DNA of 64,000 bases from contig JAQJZZ010000013.1 of assembly GCA_030077755.1 (NCBI GenBank), positions 806,001 to 870,000 of the forward strand, written 5' to 3'. The notes below the pieces were generated by a model that made no database searches, was not told the origin of the DNA, and saw nothing but the letters and a program-made list of their open reading frames with translations. Source of the DNA: Filosporella fistucella. Taxonomy: Eukaryota > Ascomycota > Leotiomycetes > Helotiales. This document shows, piece after piece, positions 31,558 through 48,171 of this stretch (position 1 is its first letter; every line of letters begins with the position of its first letter). Position numbers and translations under genes: made by a program.

Positions 31558-32936
31558 GAGGAGGATACAAAATAATGCTCTTCAGCTTGGTTGCTAAGGA
31601 GAATTCGGCAGAGGCCGGATTTGTTACCATTGAGCGAATGCAGATACAAAAATTCCATATTGTTAAGAATAAGCCCAAATTGCCGCCACTACCTTAATAT
31701 GAGATATAATTGTGATTGTCATGTCTTCATATATTCACGTTGAGGATCTTGCAAAGAGTGTCAAGTTCAGGAATTACGTACATATTGAACGGAGATGCCT
31801 GAATTGAATAATTTTAGAGGATGATTTTATTCGAGAAAGCACGCCAAGCCACTACAAACGGCGAGCTGATATCAGATGTGATTGCCAGACCTCTTTAAGT
31901 CACCGGCAATTTAATTTGAACCGAGCAGCTTCAACAAAGCTCCTAGAGCCGAACTTAAAAACTTACTTTGAACGTCCTTGCAATGACCCTTGTGGGGCTT
32001 GGGGAAGTGCGGGGTGTTACAGTAGCATTTTGCGGGGGCGGGACACTGAGCATTTGGGGATCAAGATATTTCCATGGCGGTGACGCCGCTTTTAAAGAGA
32101 TGCTCAACTTTATTATTATTCAATTAGATTGCCCTATTGCAGAAACGCAAAGTATATGTTACCTTGCGTGCCACATTTTCTGCAGGCAACCTATCCGGCT
32201 TCCGGTGGGCTAGTTCTTGGAGCCTCGGTCGGCACGATGAGTAATATCAAAAAGACCCAAATGCCTCACGGTTCTCTGTCACCAAACGAGCAGTATAGAA
32301 TTCGAATCAATTTCAGATTTGAAAACTCGCAATACTGTCTATTCAAAATGTGACATGGAGTGTTCTTTTAGGTGAGTAAAATATGATATATTCAGTTTTA
32401 TAGACTCCAATGTCTTCGAACAAAATAGGAACTTTTGAGTCGGCATGCCGATAACTCAAACGTAAAAGACCTGTCTGCCGCTTTCAAGGCTATGTAGCCA
32501 CCAGGTAAGAGTCTCTACCCCAAATCCACTAATTTGCTTTAGCTCCACTATCGACTCAAGAGACACCATTTGTACACAGAATGTGGGAAAACTTCTGCCC
32601 ACATACTTTTCGACTATCTTGGACTCGTGGGAGCCGTTGTTGGTTGTAGTGTGCATATGTCGTTGCTGAGTATCCTGTCCTTCCGTCTCCCACATGCGGG
32701 GCATTTGCTTCAGTTACTCGATTTCCTTGGACAGTCTTCCACATCTGCTTATCAATTCAATGAGAGCTAATAGTAAAAACGACCAGAAAGTATCATCCTC
32801 AATGAGATACGTTCGGACTTCGTGAAGTGTCCAGTGTCAGGAATATTTCCCGGTTCTCACCACTCATACTTACACAATTGAAGACAACTTCAACAAAATT
32901 TGTGACGTCTTTCTCCACTGAGATAAATACATCACC
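31558..32936. other. intergenic, no gene seen
   Basis: Short frames only (31968-32353 plus, 32456-32770 on both strands), none with family features. The last 100 bases are the leader of the VAO gene. Confidence 0.45.
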
Positions 32937-35028
<2,092 letters not shown>

Positions 35029-35570
35029 ATTCTATGCATGTTGAATAATACATATCTTGTGCGAACTCAGTTTCAACACAACATATCTTACACATGATCC
35101 AAGTGATGTGACAGAATGGTGGTGGTATCAATCTTCAATTCCTATCATAGCTTGATCTCTAATATCGCCAGCTCCAACATGTAAGTGACTACGCCAAGAC
35201 TTCGGACTCCTTACTCAAAGAGAATTTGAGAGCCACATACCAAGAAGGTGAATTCCAGACCAAGTTGCATGCGGATGGCATGTTCGACCCCACTCTGGCA
35301 CTTGACATTAGTTTAAAGCCCCACACACCGAAATTATGGACTCTGTGCAACTTTCGAACCTCTCTTCGAGGTATTGGCCGGCCTGAAAGCATATTTGTCT
35401 CGCTGCTTTTATAGTCTCCCGAGCCAAGCCATGGGCCCAATTCAGTAGGGGTATCTCCAAAAGCTGCATCGAGATAAGACTCCATATAAGTACCCCAATC
35501 AGATCATACAAGACAATTACGACTCGTCAATAATCTTACCGTCGAAGTTTCCATTTCTTAACTATTCATC
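35029..35570. promoter_or_regulatory. intergenic region between VAO and P450 genes
   Basis: Holds the VAO 3' end and the P450 promoter. A 98-codon minus-strand frame at 35189-35485 and its plus-strand mirror have no protein features. Confidence 0.4.
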
Positions 35571-37298
35571 ATGTCGACTTCCCTCTTCACCGGCGACCCG
35601 CTCTCTTTTTTATACAAAGTGTCAATACTTATCCTCCTAGTATTGACGGGAAGTATCGCATACAGCTATGGCTACGTACTTTGGCTACGCCGTAAGCTCC
35701 CTCCAGGACCAATGCCATGGCCCATTGTGGGAAATATGTTTCAGCTACCAAATCGAAAGCCATGGATCGACTTCGAGAAATGGAGCAATCAGAACGGCGA
35801 GGGCCTTTTGACTATCTGGCTTGGACGTATTCCATACATAATTGTCAACGACGCTTGGTCGGCATCTGATCTGATGGAGAAGAGAGCCAATATATTTTCT
35901 TCGAGACCCAGACAGATTGTGATGGGAGACATTTCTGGGACAACAAATACGAATCAAGTGTTGCTAAAGTACAATGACCATTGGAGGACTCAACGAAAAT
36001 TGATGGTAAGGCATTTCAAGGTGTATTTTAATATCACATATGAAAACGACTGACAGCTAAATAGCATCTCGCCGTCGGTTCACAGGCGGTGCGTCAATAC
36101 CGGGGTTTTCAAAGTGATGAAGCAGGTATTTTGTTGAAAGATCTGATGTCAGACACACAAGACGGCTACCCGTTGTCTATTGAGAGGTACTCCTGCTCAA
36201 TTGTGTCTATTCTCGGCTGGGGCAGACGCATCTCTAAAAAAGACGATTACATCGTGAATTTGGCGCTCCAGATGATGGAGTCTATGACCGCCATGCAAGT
36301 TCCAGGCGCATATTGGATGGAAGCACTGCCTGAATTACAACATTTACCACCGTGGCTCTATCCACTTCCAACAACATTAAGAAAAATGGGTGAAGCTTTC
36401 AATCGCTACTGGTATGCCTTGACAGAAGAAGGCGCAAATGCAGCTGAGCCAAACTTCTCAAAATCCCTCTTGAAGGCAAGAGGCGAAGAACGCATTTTGA
36501 ACTCAGACATAGCTGCCATGACAGCCAACCTTATCGGAGGAGGAGTCGATACCAGTACAAGCACAACATTGACTTGCATTCTCGGATTCATCACACATCC
36601 CGAAGTACAACTGAAAGCTCAGGATGAAGTTGATCGTCTCATTCCAGGCGACCGTACGCCAAATTGGGAAGATCTTGAGAAACTTCCCTACTGCAATGCA
36701 GTTTTCAAAGAGGCACTGAGATGGAGAAGTGTGACCATCCTTGGTGGTTTGCCACATGCTCCTATAGAAGATGACTACTATCGTGGGTATTACTTCCCCA
36801 AGGACATTCCAGTCATCGGTAATCTCTGGGCTATTCATCGAAACCCTAAGGATTTCCCAGAGCCGGATCGATTCAATCCTGATCGGTACCTGGACCAGAA
36901 TCGACTTCCATATCCCAATGCACGGGGACACAATGCTTTTGGGTGGGGTCGACGCGCTTGTAGTGGGCAGCCTTTAGCTGAACAGGGAATCTCAATGCTC
37001 ATTGTGAAACTTCTGTGGGCTTTCAATATTAAGCCAGGCTTGGACGATCAGGTAAGAAGCTGCCAGAGTTCAAGTTTTGAAAGTCGGAGACTTACATATT
37101 GACTAGGGACGAGAGGAACATCCTGATATTTTTGCATATACAGATGCTGAAAACATGCGACCACAGCCATTCAGAGCCCGTTTTGAACCACGAAACGAGT
37201 CTATCAGGAAGCTGATTTTAGAGGAGGCCGAGTCTGCTTCAGAGAGACTTCAGAAGTGGAATGGTGAAACAAAGGTTACGGTTGAGGAGTTTCTTTGA
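35571..37298 (+). CDS. cytochrome P450 monooxygenase
   Basis: Microsomal haem-thiolate monooxygenase. Three exons (35571-36005, 36065-37051, 37107-37298) give 537 aa, the normal length. An N-terminal membrane anchor (ILILLVLTGSIAYSYGYVLW) is followed by the proline hinge RRKLPPGPMPWPIVGN. The I-helix oxygen motif GGGVDTSTST is near residue 303, the ExxR pair in FKEALRW near 360, and the haem-binding loop FGWGRRACSGQPLA near 437-450, with Cys about 444. The sequence type resembles fungal CYPs of the O-methylsterigmatocystin oxidoreductase-like group, which includes many catabolic enzymes; the exact family needs an alignment. Its position behind VAO suggests a joint phenolic pathway. Confidence 0.92.
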
Positions 37299-37468
37299 TC
37301 TGGGAATACACCAGGTACCTCTGGGTGTGGAGCAGGCTCACGTGGGAAATGACACGCTGGAATTCTTTTGTTGACTAGATACACGATAGCAGTCTTTGGT
37401 ACCATCTATTATGTCCATGAAAATGCATTAAGTCAAATGTACTTGACAAATGAGTTGACAATTGAGAT

Positions 37469-38537
37469 CTACAATTCCACGCCCCCTTGAACTTCAACCC
37501 CACCAATTCTCCCTTCTTTAAACTCCTTTACCATTTGCTCCATAGTACACCACTCCACACCCTCATGCGAGCTTATATACTCAATAATTCTCTCGTGCAT
37601 AAGCAAAACCTGTGGTTTCCCACTGACCTGCGGATGAATACTCATCGGAAAGATAAACGTTTCATTCTCCCGATACAGGTAATCGAATTGATCTTTCCAA
37701 AGTTGTTCTATAGATCTAGTATCAACGAACCCATGTGTAGATGGTTGTTTAAGGGAGAGTTGGAACGGAGGCCAATCATCCAAATGCCAATTTGCGGGAA
37801 TCTCGACGATGGAGGAAGGCGTGAGTTGGGACATTGGAGTCATCCAGCTTGTGGCCGGGTTGGAGATGTTGGTCTCGGTGTATGACGATTGATGTGGAAG
37901 GTAATAGGGCTGGGAATCGTGATGCATGAATGAATGGTCGTATTCCTGTGGTATTATTAGTCTCATACATTCTTCTATCTTCAGTTCGGTGAGAACCGAC
38001 TATTCCAAATTCTTCCAGCAGCTTCACAGTTTCAGGAGAAGTATCCCAAGCAGGTGCTGTCCATCCTTTTGGTCTCTTTCCAGTAAACTTTGTGAGGACA
38101 TCAATTGATTTTGTTAATACATCCCTCTGCTGTTGTTCAGACAGTGTGCTGACATGTTCGTGGGTATATCCATGAAGTCCTCTATTGTAATTAGCACCAC
38201 TCATCGGTGTGCAATACAAGCAGTTACTCACATCTCATGTCCTGCTTCCAATATTTTCTTGACTTGCTCTGGAAATGACTCGATAGAATGAGCAGGTATA
38301 AACCATGTCGTCTTGATTTCGTATTTGTTCCAAAGCTTTAATAATCGATCGACACCAACCGTTGCTCCAAAAATGCCTCGAGAGACGTCTGTTGGGTTTG
38401 CTGGCGTGCCAGTGCGAGTGTTGATCCTTCAAAAGTCAATTTAGGATGTTTATTTTTCGTGTAGAAGGGGATTGAGTTTACCATCCACTCACGGCATCAA
38501 CGTCAATTCCATAACCGACTAGAACACGTTTGGGCAT
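37469..38537 (-). CDS. polysaccharide deacetylase family protein (NodB-like)
   Basis: Metal-dependent N- or O-deacetylase of the CE4/PuuE-like type. Four exons (38537-38482, 38426-38232, 38181-38001, 37945-37469) give 302 aa. It starts MPKRVLVGYGIDVDAVSGW, with the catalytic/metal Asp pair, and has TTWFIPAHSIESFP and the metal-binding HEIGLHGYTHEH. Later blocks are RPKGWTAPAWDTS, YDHSFMHHDSQPYYLP and FIFPMSIHPQVSGKPQ. No secretion signal is present, so it resembles the cytosolic fungal group related to bacterial peptidoglycan/allantoin-type deacetylases rather than secreted chitin deacetylases. The substrate is not evident. Confidence 0.87.
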
Positions 38538-39068
38538 TGCGAATTAACAGAATCGTCTTTTCGAATCTGGAAAGCACAATTATCCAACTTGCAATATCTA
38601 GGTTTATTTTTAAAACAGTATACTTGATTCTCAATGATTCCTTTTTCCCCCTTCCAATTTGAGAGACGTGAGAGTGTTTTGGTTGCGGGGTCATTGCCAT
38701 CATCATCCTGCCCCGCATTGCTTAGCTTGATTCCCCTTAAATGAGGGAAGCTAAGTATCCCACTCTTGATTTTTGTGATGTAAATCGACTTTATATTGGA
38801 TATCAAAGTTATTGCTTATTACCTAGGTATGAGAGTAAGATATTGCCTCCAAAATGTGCCTTTTTAGGAGATAATTAGAAATTTCGGCCTCCTTGCCAGA
38901 ATATCTGTACTTGAGTCGAAATCATGTCTTATTGTCTATCTTTGCCACACTTTGTGACTATCTCAACATTTACTTGAACACTATAGGACCTTCGAAGCTG
39001 CTATGTACAAGCATCTAATATCGCAATATATACATAGAAAGAGGCATCCGCTTCATTCCACCTCATAT
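38538..39068. other. intergenic, no gene seen
   Basis: Upstream of the deacetylase and downstream of the GH105 gene. Overlapping minus-strand frames at 38503-38806 lack family features. Confidence 0.4.
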
Positions 39069-40356
39069 TTAACAAACAGCCTTCTCATACTCTACTGATG
39101 CCATAACAAAGGGTCCGAATCCTTTCAAATCGTTTTGTGCAAGGGCAACTGATACATAGTACTATATAGAGTCAGTATTCCAAGAGTTCCTACTGCAAAT
39201 CATCGAGATATGCCAAAGAACTTACGTCAAAGTCTCCCTTCCCGCTCAAGCTGCCAACACTGACAGTTCCTTCCCAATTCAATCCACCATCACTCGCCGA
39301 AACAACGAACTTTTCGACCAGCTTCTCATACGCAGTGACAGCTGTAGCTTTATACGTCGCGCTATCAAGATATCCCATCCGGATCCCTTTCAAAATTGCA
39401 TAAACAAACATGGCACTCCCACTGCTCTCGATATAATTCTTGGCCCTTCCAGGTTGAGTCATAACCAACCACCACAAGCCAGAGTTAGCATCAACAGCTT
39501 TCTTAATGCCAGCAACAGTCTCCTTGAGAATTGACTTGAGGGTTGCGACACCAGGGTCAGAAGCTGGGAGGTAGTCGAGAACGTCGACGATGGCAATGAC
39601 ATACCAGCCAAGGGCTCTGTTCCAGCATTCTGGAGAGGCGCCTGTAGCTGCATCGGCCCAGACGGCTGTTCGAGAACTGTCGTAGCCGTGCTTGAGAAGG
39701 CCTGTTTGGGAACTGTTGGAGTTTACACAATTGGTATGAGTAAGGGTAAATTGCTTGACGATGTCGTTATAGGCAGTGGTGTTCGATGGGTCATAAAAGG
39801 AAGTGTAGTGTGTGTAAAATGGCGAAACCATATATAATCCGTCAAGCCACATTTGATTGGGGTATGTTGAGCGATGCCAGAAACCACCGGCGGGATTTCG
39901 AGGATTTGTTTGGAGTTGGGACCGAAGAAGGGCAGCAGCAGTTTTGTATTTGGACTCGGATGTATATTTGTTGCTGTTCGATATTAGCATTATGTGTGGT
40001 TCTTGTTTGGAAAGTCACACTTACAGATAGATCAAAGTCTCGCCAATGCGGATATCATCAAGGGTGTAATATGTGAGATCGTAATCCTGGAGGCCACCAG
40101 AAGAAGTTACGATATTGTCGACGCCTGATTTAATATGATTAATATAGCTTGCATTCTGAGTTGCATTGTACACCATCTCAAGGGCTCTCCAAGCAACTCC
40201 GTGCTCATAGGTTATGAAGGGCTTTCCGCTTTTCAATCCTTGAGCATAGTCTCGTGATACAAATGTGTCTGCACCCTTCACAGACATGCGCGGGGTCGTG
40301 CAGACTGCTGCATTGGCTGCAGCCACTGCACTGAAAAATGCGATAGCTTGCTTCAT
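39069..40356 (-). CDS. GH105/GH88-type unsaturated glucuronyl (rhamnogalacturonyl) hydrolase, secreted
   Basis: Hydrolyses unsaturated uronic-acid ends left by pectin or rhamnogalacturonan lyases. Three exons (40356-40025, 39973-39226, 39161-39069) give 390 aa. A clear signal peptide (MKQAIAFFSAVAAANA) is followed by an alpha6/alpha6-barrel. The family motifs are present: the YTLDDIRIGE region, FWHRSTYPNQMWLDGLYMV with the catalytic Asp, WADAATGASPECWNRALGWY, and SGSAMFVYAILKGIRMGYL. Several N-glycosylation sites occur (YNATQNASY). The last exon encodes the usual YYVSVALAQNDLKGFGPFV end. Expected to act outside the cell on plant cell wall pectin. Confidence 0.92.
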
Positions 40357-41089
40357 AATTACAACACTAAGATGAGTTGGAAAACCAATGGCAAAAGGAA
40401 TGAAAAATGAATGATTAAGAAAGAGGAATAAAGCCGATAAATAGAAGGGTGGAAGCAGAGATCGGCATGTTGGTATGCGGCTTAAGTAGTCCTGCAGAAT
40501 GAGGGGTGCACCTCGCTTTGGGATAATATATTTGTTTCTCCTGAATAACTTGGCGCTTCGTCCTCTGATCCAGAGGTCATTTTAGAATTGATGGATAAAT
40601 TTTGACGGATGAGATGTAGTGAATATTTTTTTTGGGCCATCTCCGTTCTCAGGCCCTGTATTTTCGTCATCTTCTCCTAATTCGTGATTCTCCGTTGACC
40701 TGGCTGCTCTTGGCACTCCGGCATATTAAGTGAATAGCCGGGTCTTAATTTTCCGCAGTCCTTGGCTCTCAGGAGGGTGTCCTTCTTCATACGTACAGAA
40801 ACCGAAGCAATTGTTCTTAAGAATTGTTGAAGAAGATGGATTTTGAATTCCTGCTCAGCTCTTTGGAATGAGGATCTCAGTTTCAAAAAGTTAAAGCCTG
40901 CGAGTACGAGTTTTCCGAGCTTTGATGTTTGAACTTGATCAGCGAAAGTTATTTTTAGCTGCCCCACTGGCAATCCTTTGGTTGGAAACAATTTTGGGTG
41001 AGAATGAGAGGAGAATGTAATTGTTAAATAGTTGGAACATCGAAGAAAGCCTTCCATCTTGAGTCGGAAGATAATCATCGCATGACAAT
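40357..41089. other. intergenic region with a 138-codon minus-strand ORF
   Basis: Holds the GH105 promoter and the 3' flank of the cyclase gene. An uninterrupted minus-strand frame (41093-40677) begins on the cyclase stop codon (ATGA overlap). It encodes a basic 138-residue sequence without recognised domains. It could be a chance open frame in the 3' UTR, so it is not called as a gene. Confidence 0.3.
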
Positions 41090-43472
<2,383 letters not shown>

Positions 43473-45074
43473 ATGGGCGAGAAAGTTGAAGGAGACCCTC
43501 AGGGCCTCAATATCACTCAACAGGTGTCCAATGATGTCGAATACGAGACTGGAGATTCCAAAACAATTGAAGGATCGGATCCAGCCTTAACCTTCGCTGC
43601 TGGTGAAAATGTTGACTTCACGGCTGAAGAAGAAGCCAGTGTTTTGGGAAAAATTGATTGGCACATTCTTCCTTTGTTATGCTGGGTCTATGCCATCCAA
43701 TTTGCAGACAAGACAACCTTGAATTATGCTTCCTTGATGGGAATCAGAGAGGATACCCACCTCAAAGCCAGTTCTCAAGAATACAGCTGGGCTTCTAGTA
43801 TTTTCTATGCTGGATATATCTTCTGGGAGTAAGTCATCTCTTGACAATTCCACGGTGGGCAGAGTCTAATTCGATGAAGGTTTCCAACCACATATCTGAT
43901 GCGACGTCTTCCATTGGGCAAATACACAGCTGCCAACATTCTTTTCTGGGGCATTGTTCTCACCTGCCACGCCTCTGTTCGGAACTACGCCGGACTCCTC
44001 TCCGTCCGATTCTTCCTCGGCGCATTGGAAGCAACAGTGACCCCTGCCTTCGTGATCTTCACTTCCATGTGGTACAAGAAGAACGAACAGGGTCGCCGAA
44101 TGGGATACTGGCTCTGTTGCAACGGAGTTGCCACGCTCATCATGTCGCCTTTCGCATACGGGTTATCTGGCGTCACGAACGCTGCTCTTCCTTCCTGGGA
44201 AATCCTCTTCCTCGTCTTGGGACTCATCACCATTGCCACTGGATGTATCTACCTATACTACATGCCTGATAACCAGATCAATGCCAAATTCCTGTCCCAC
44301 CGAGAAAAGCTCATCGCGGTCGAGCGAATCCGCGGGAATTTCCAGGGTATCGGAAGCCGGATTTGGAAATGGAGTCAGTTCCGCGAAGCATTTATGGATC
44401 CCCGAACATACCTCTACGTCCTCTTTTCTCTGCTCATGAATATCCCTAATGGAGGCATCACAACATTCGGTTCAATCATCATCAAGAGTTTTGGCTTCAA
44501 TTCTCGACTGTCTCTGCTCCTCTCCATGCCTGGCGGAGCGGTGGATATCATTGCTAAGCTTGGATTCACGTACGTTTCTGATAGATACCTTGATCGCACG
44601 ATCCCTGCTATCATCGCTATCCTTATCCCTATGATTGGAGGTATAATGATGATTACCATTCCGCTCGAGCAAAAAGGAGCTTTATTGGTAGGCTACTACT
44701 GTATTTCCGCTGCCGGCGCATCATGGGGTCTGGTCATGGTACTGATCTCCAACAATACTCTTGGATACACCAAAAAGGCCACCGTAAACGGGCTCCAAAT
44801 CCTTGCCTACGGAGCTGGTAACTGGATCGGTCCTCAGACATTCCGCTCATCTGATGCTCCCGATTACCGAAAAGGGAAAACGCTTGTCGCAATCATGTAT
44901 GGTTGCTCTGCTGGTGTATTGATCATTATACGTGTGTTGAATGTTTTGGAGAATAGGAGGAGAGATAAAAAACAGGCTGAGGTTGAAGGCACCCTGGAGG
45001 GAGAACAGGAAATGGGTACCGAATTTTTGGACCTGACGGATTTTGAACAGCCTAGATTTAGATATGTTGTCTAA
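43473..45074 (+). CDS. MFS transporter, Dal5/anion:cation symporter type
   Basis: Plasma-membrane carrier of the allantoate permease/ACS family, which takes up organic anions, vitamins or aromatic acids. Two exons (43473-43828, 43880-45074) give 516 aa with a cytosolic acidic leader and about 12 membrane helices. The first helix region reads KIDWHILPLLCWVYAIQFAD, typical of Dal5-like proteins. The MFS loop 2-3 motif region and FFLGALEATVTPAFVIFTSMWY (helix 4) match the family, as does NTLGYTKKATVNGLQILAYG. The acidic C-terminus is cytosolic. It lies next to a flavin monooxygenase and a transcription factor, which suggests uptake of the monooxygenase substrate. Confidence 0.92.
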
Positions 45075-45637
45075 GCAGGATCTTGAAAGGCCTGATAGTG
45101 TTGTTCAGGGATGTGTCGATCGAGCTGAGGTTTATGTGAGGAAAGTCTATGTTATGTTAGCTAGAAGGAATATCTCGTTTTGTTGAGTTTATGATCTAAG
45201 TACATCAACATATGGTTCATGATCTGAATTATGGCATGGTTGTGTTATTGACTGCGATATGTTTTCAATGATAAAGAAAACCATCCGTTAATACTTGGAA
45301 GCCGTGTCTAGGTGTGGATTGTCGCGTTGATCAGCAAGGGTACCACAGCATCGAGTCATGTAATTTTTTTTCTTTGAAAAGCTTTTGACACATGTATCTG
45401 ACCTGCTTCCATCCCTCTACATAATACAACCGGGACAATCTTCTTGTTGGAGTGTCTTGATTCAACCTTGTTCTGAGGTTTAGTAAAGGGACTATCACAA
45501 CCACTTGCTGGGACGGTGTGGCATATCGGGAACTTCGCATCGGCGATTGTCGGTGAATTTTGAGATGAAATATGAGGTGAACAATGAAGCAGCTTTCAAT
45601 TGACGATCTAAATCTCTTTATCTAGGGGAAGGGCACA
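45075..45637. other. convergent intergenic region, no gene seen
   Basis: Tail-to-tail spacer between the MFS and monooxygenase genes. The minus-strand frame at 45331-45540 has no family features. Confidence 0.4.
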
Positions 45638-47734
45638 CTAAGCAGGCGAAGATGACTCAACCTCCAACAACTCCTTGATATCGTCCCTGATATACTCAGG
45701 CTGCACATCCTTCCCATCCAGAAGCCCCAAGTACCAACTCAAATCCCTTCCATCAAACTCCCTCTCACTAAACCCATTTCCAAGATACCAAAACCTATTC
45801 CTATTCGCATACTTCAACTCGTAATCTTCCCATCGCACCGTTTTCATATTTTCAAAGAAGTGAATGCGACTACCGGGCCACATCATGACCTCGCCATCAA
45901 TGGTTCCTTGCTTGAACCAGGAACGACAGGGTGATGACCATGCGGTGCGTGGGATAAATGTGCGACGGTGTTCGGCGAAGTCGGCGACGGCTGCTTCGGA
46001 GGGGGAGAATGAGGTGAGATGTTCCATAGACATCTTCTCGAGCATTTGGAGGAAGTGTTTCGACAAGACTTCAGTGATGGGGAGGAAAGAACCGTGACCA
46101 TAGGGACCGAATGGTCCGTTAAAGACTGCATTTTGGTTAGTAATGATACGGATAGATTTAAGCATGGAGACTAACTGAGGTAGTTTGGAAAATGGGGAAC
46201 AGTAATCGAGAGGTATGTGCTTGGAACAGTGGCCCATTCCTCAGCAAGACTTCTACCTTCGCGACCGATTGTGGGGTAGTGAGGTTTCCAGCTAACATCG
46301 AAGCCAGTCGCACAGACGATGATATCTGCTTCATGCTCCACGCCATCACTGGTCCTGATTCCCTTTTCGGTGATTTCATCGATAGTGCCTTGGATGACGT
46401 CCACATTATCTTCGCACAGCGCCTCTAAATAGCCGTTCCCAGGTGTTGGACGACGACATCCCACCGCAAAGTCCTTGGGCACGATAGCATCAGCAATCCA
46501 CGGTTTCTTCTCCAGTTTCCGCCTCATCTCTTTTTCAGCAAATGCCCGTGCCGTCGCTTGTTCTGGAGAGCCGTTCAGGATGAATCGGAATCGGGAATTC
46601 AGCTCCGACTCAATGTTTTTGCGATACTTCAAGTACATTTCTGGGTTCTCAGCAAGCAGCTTCTTTTGTTCTTCTGTATAGTCAAAATTTCCACCGTTCT
46701 TGCCAGCAAAGTTAGAGCCAAATCCAGCGGTTACCCAGGACGTAGATCTGATGAAGCACTTCAGGTTCTTGACTTCAGACAAGATGTTGGGTACGATTTG
46801 GACCGCACTTGAGCCTGAGCCGATGATGGCGACAGTCTTACCCTTTAGATCGATGTTCGAATCCCAGTTGGCGCTGTGTAACATCGGACCTTTAAAAGTC
46901 TCGCGGCCTTTGATTGCGGGCCACTTCCATTTGCTAGCACATTGTCAGATACCGAGAATGGCAGAGTCGCGGAGGACCTACTTTAAGACCCCGCTTGCAT
47001 TGACTAAAACATTGCATCTATCTTCAAACACATCTTCGGGGTCGTCACCTCTCTGGATTTTGACGTCCCACTCCTGACGTTCCTCCCTCCATGTAGCTCC
47101 GACGACCCTGTGGCTGAGCTTGATGTATTTTCGCAAATTGTACTCATCTGCTAACGTTTTGAAGTATTGTAGGATCTGAGGAGCAGATGAATAGCTAATT
47201 TAATCAGTTGAAGGGTCAATGACTACAGTGTTTTTACTCACTACGATGTCCAGTGAGTTGAGGGTGCCCAACTCAATTGATAGTTGACCGAAGGGATATC
47301 ACATGCACACCCAGGGTATCTGTTCCAAATTAAAGTCTGGTAACCCATCTTCAGACCACAACTAACTTGTTTTCAAACCAAGTCCCACCAATCTCTGGGT
47401 TCTTCTCGTAAATCGCGAGCTCAATGTCCAAAGGAGAGGTATCGATATCATGAGCAAAATTCAAAGCACTCGCACCAGCACCAATTGTGATGACTCTGAT
47501 TTTACGACCTCGTCGATTTGGTTCTTCAAGAATTGTGTATGGTGCTTTAGTTTGGGCAATGGTCGCTTCTTCGGTCTTGATTTCGTTGGTAACGACATTG
47601 TAGCAGCCATTCGTGCGTGTGTCTTTTCTCGGGATGTCAAGATCGCTGTTCTCGATAGTTTTGAGGTGTGATGCAGTATCAAGTACCTTCTCCTCAACGA
47701 CCACGCTACCAATTTCGATTCCGATTGAACCCAT
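45638..47734 (-). CDS. FAD/NADPH monooxygenase, Baeyer-Villiger type
   Basis: Class B flavin monooxygenase that oxygenates ketones or related substrates. Five exons (47734-47367, 47319-47245, 47194-46982, 46933-46176, 46125-45638) give 633 aa. The FAD fold has VITIGAGASALNFAHD, then EKNPEIGGTWFENKYPGCAC and SWAPSTHWTSYYSSAP-like sequence. The BVMO fingerprint region reads FKGPMLHSANWD, close to FxGxxxHxxxW(P/D). The NADPH Rossmann motif is VAIIGSGSSAVQIVP, and the ATGFD motif is present (VCATGFDVSW). The first FAD motif has GAGASA rather than GxGxxG, which is common in fungal members related to sterigmatocystin-type monooxygenases. An ATG at 47860 would add a hydrophobic leader and is considered less likely. 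Confidence 0.9.
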
Positions 47735-48171
47735 TATGGATAGAAAAAATGTAATTAAAGCACAAGTCGGAAGTCGCAAAGGAAAGGGATATGAGTAAAA
47801 AAGATTACAGATTTTTGACGGGGAAGGCGTGGGATATATCAACAACGCTCCACATACCATATCTCGTTTCCGATGAGACGATGCCACTCGACCGAGATCT
47901 TCATCTTAGTCCTAGCATTGGTTTCAGGTTGCAGACTTGTAAATGCTGTGTGGTCTTGGGGACTGGCTATTTGCACCACCATCTCCTCCACACAGAGGTC
48001 TGTGGTGCTCCACATCCCATTGTTGGAGGCCGACACCCCACTTTTGCCACTGGAGCGGCCGGCAGCAACCTCGCCAGGGCGATTCAATGCCATCGGAGGT
48101 TGCATCTTATGTGACAATAGTTGAGTTGGAAGGTCTTGGGTCAGATTTGTATGCGTACGAGCTTTGTGCTC
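47735..48171. other. intergenic region between transcription factor and monooxygenase genes
   Basis: Promoter of the monooxygenase and 3' end of the regulator. Open frames on both strands are shadows or short and show no domain. Confidence 0.4.

Noticed and set aside
37776..38000. Continuation of the deacetylase frame through its third intron
   Set aside because: The splice joining GI to EYDHSFMHHD restores the conserved deacetylase block; the read-through frame has no match.
46845..46870. tRNA-like T-loop word GTTCGAATCCC
   Set aside because: It is inside a coding exon of the flavin monooxygenase and no cloverleaf can be formed around it.
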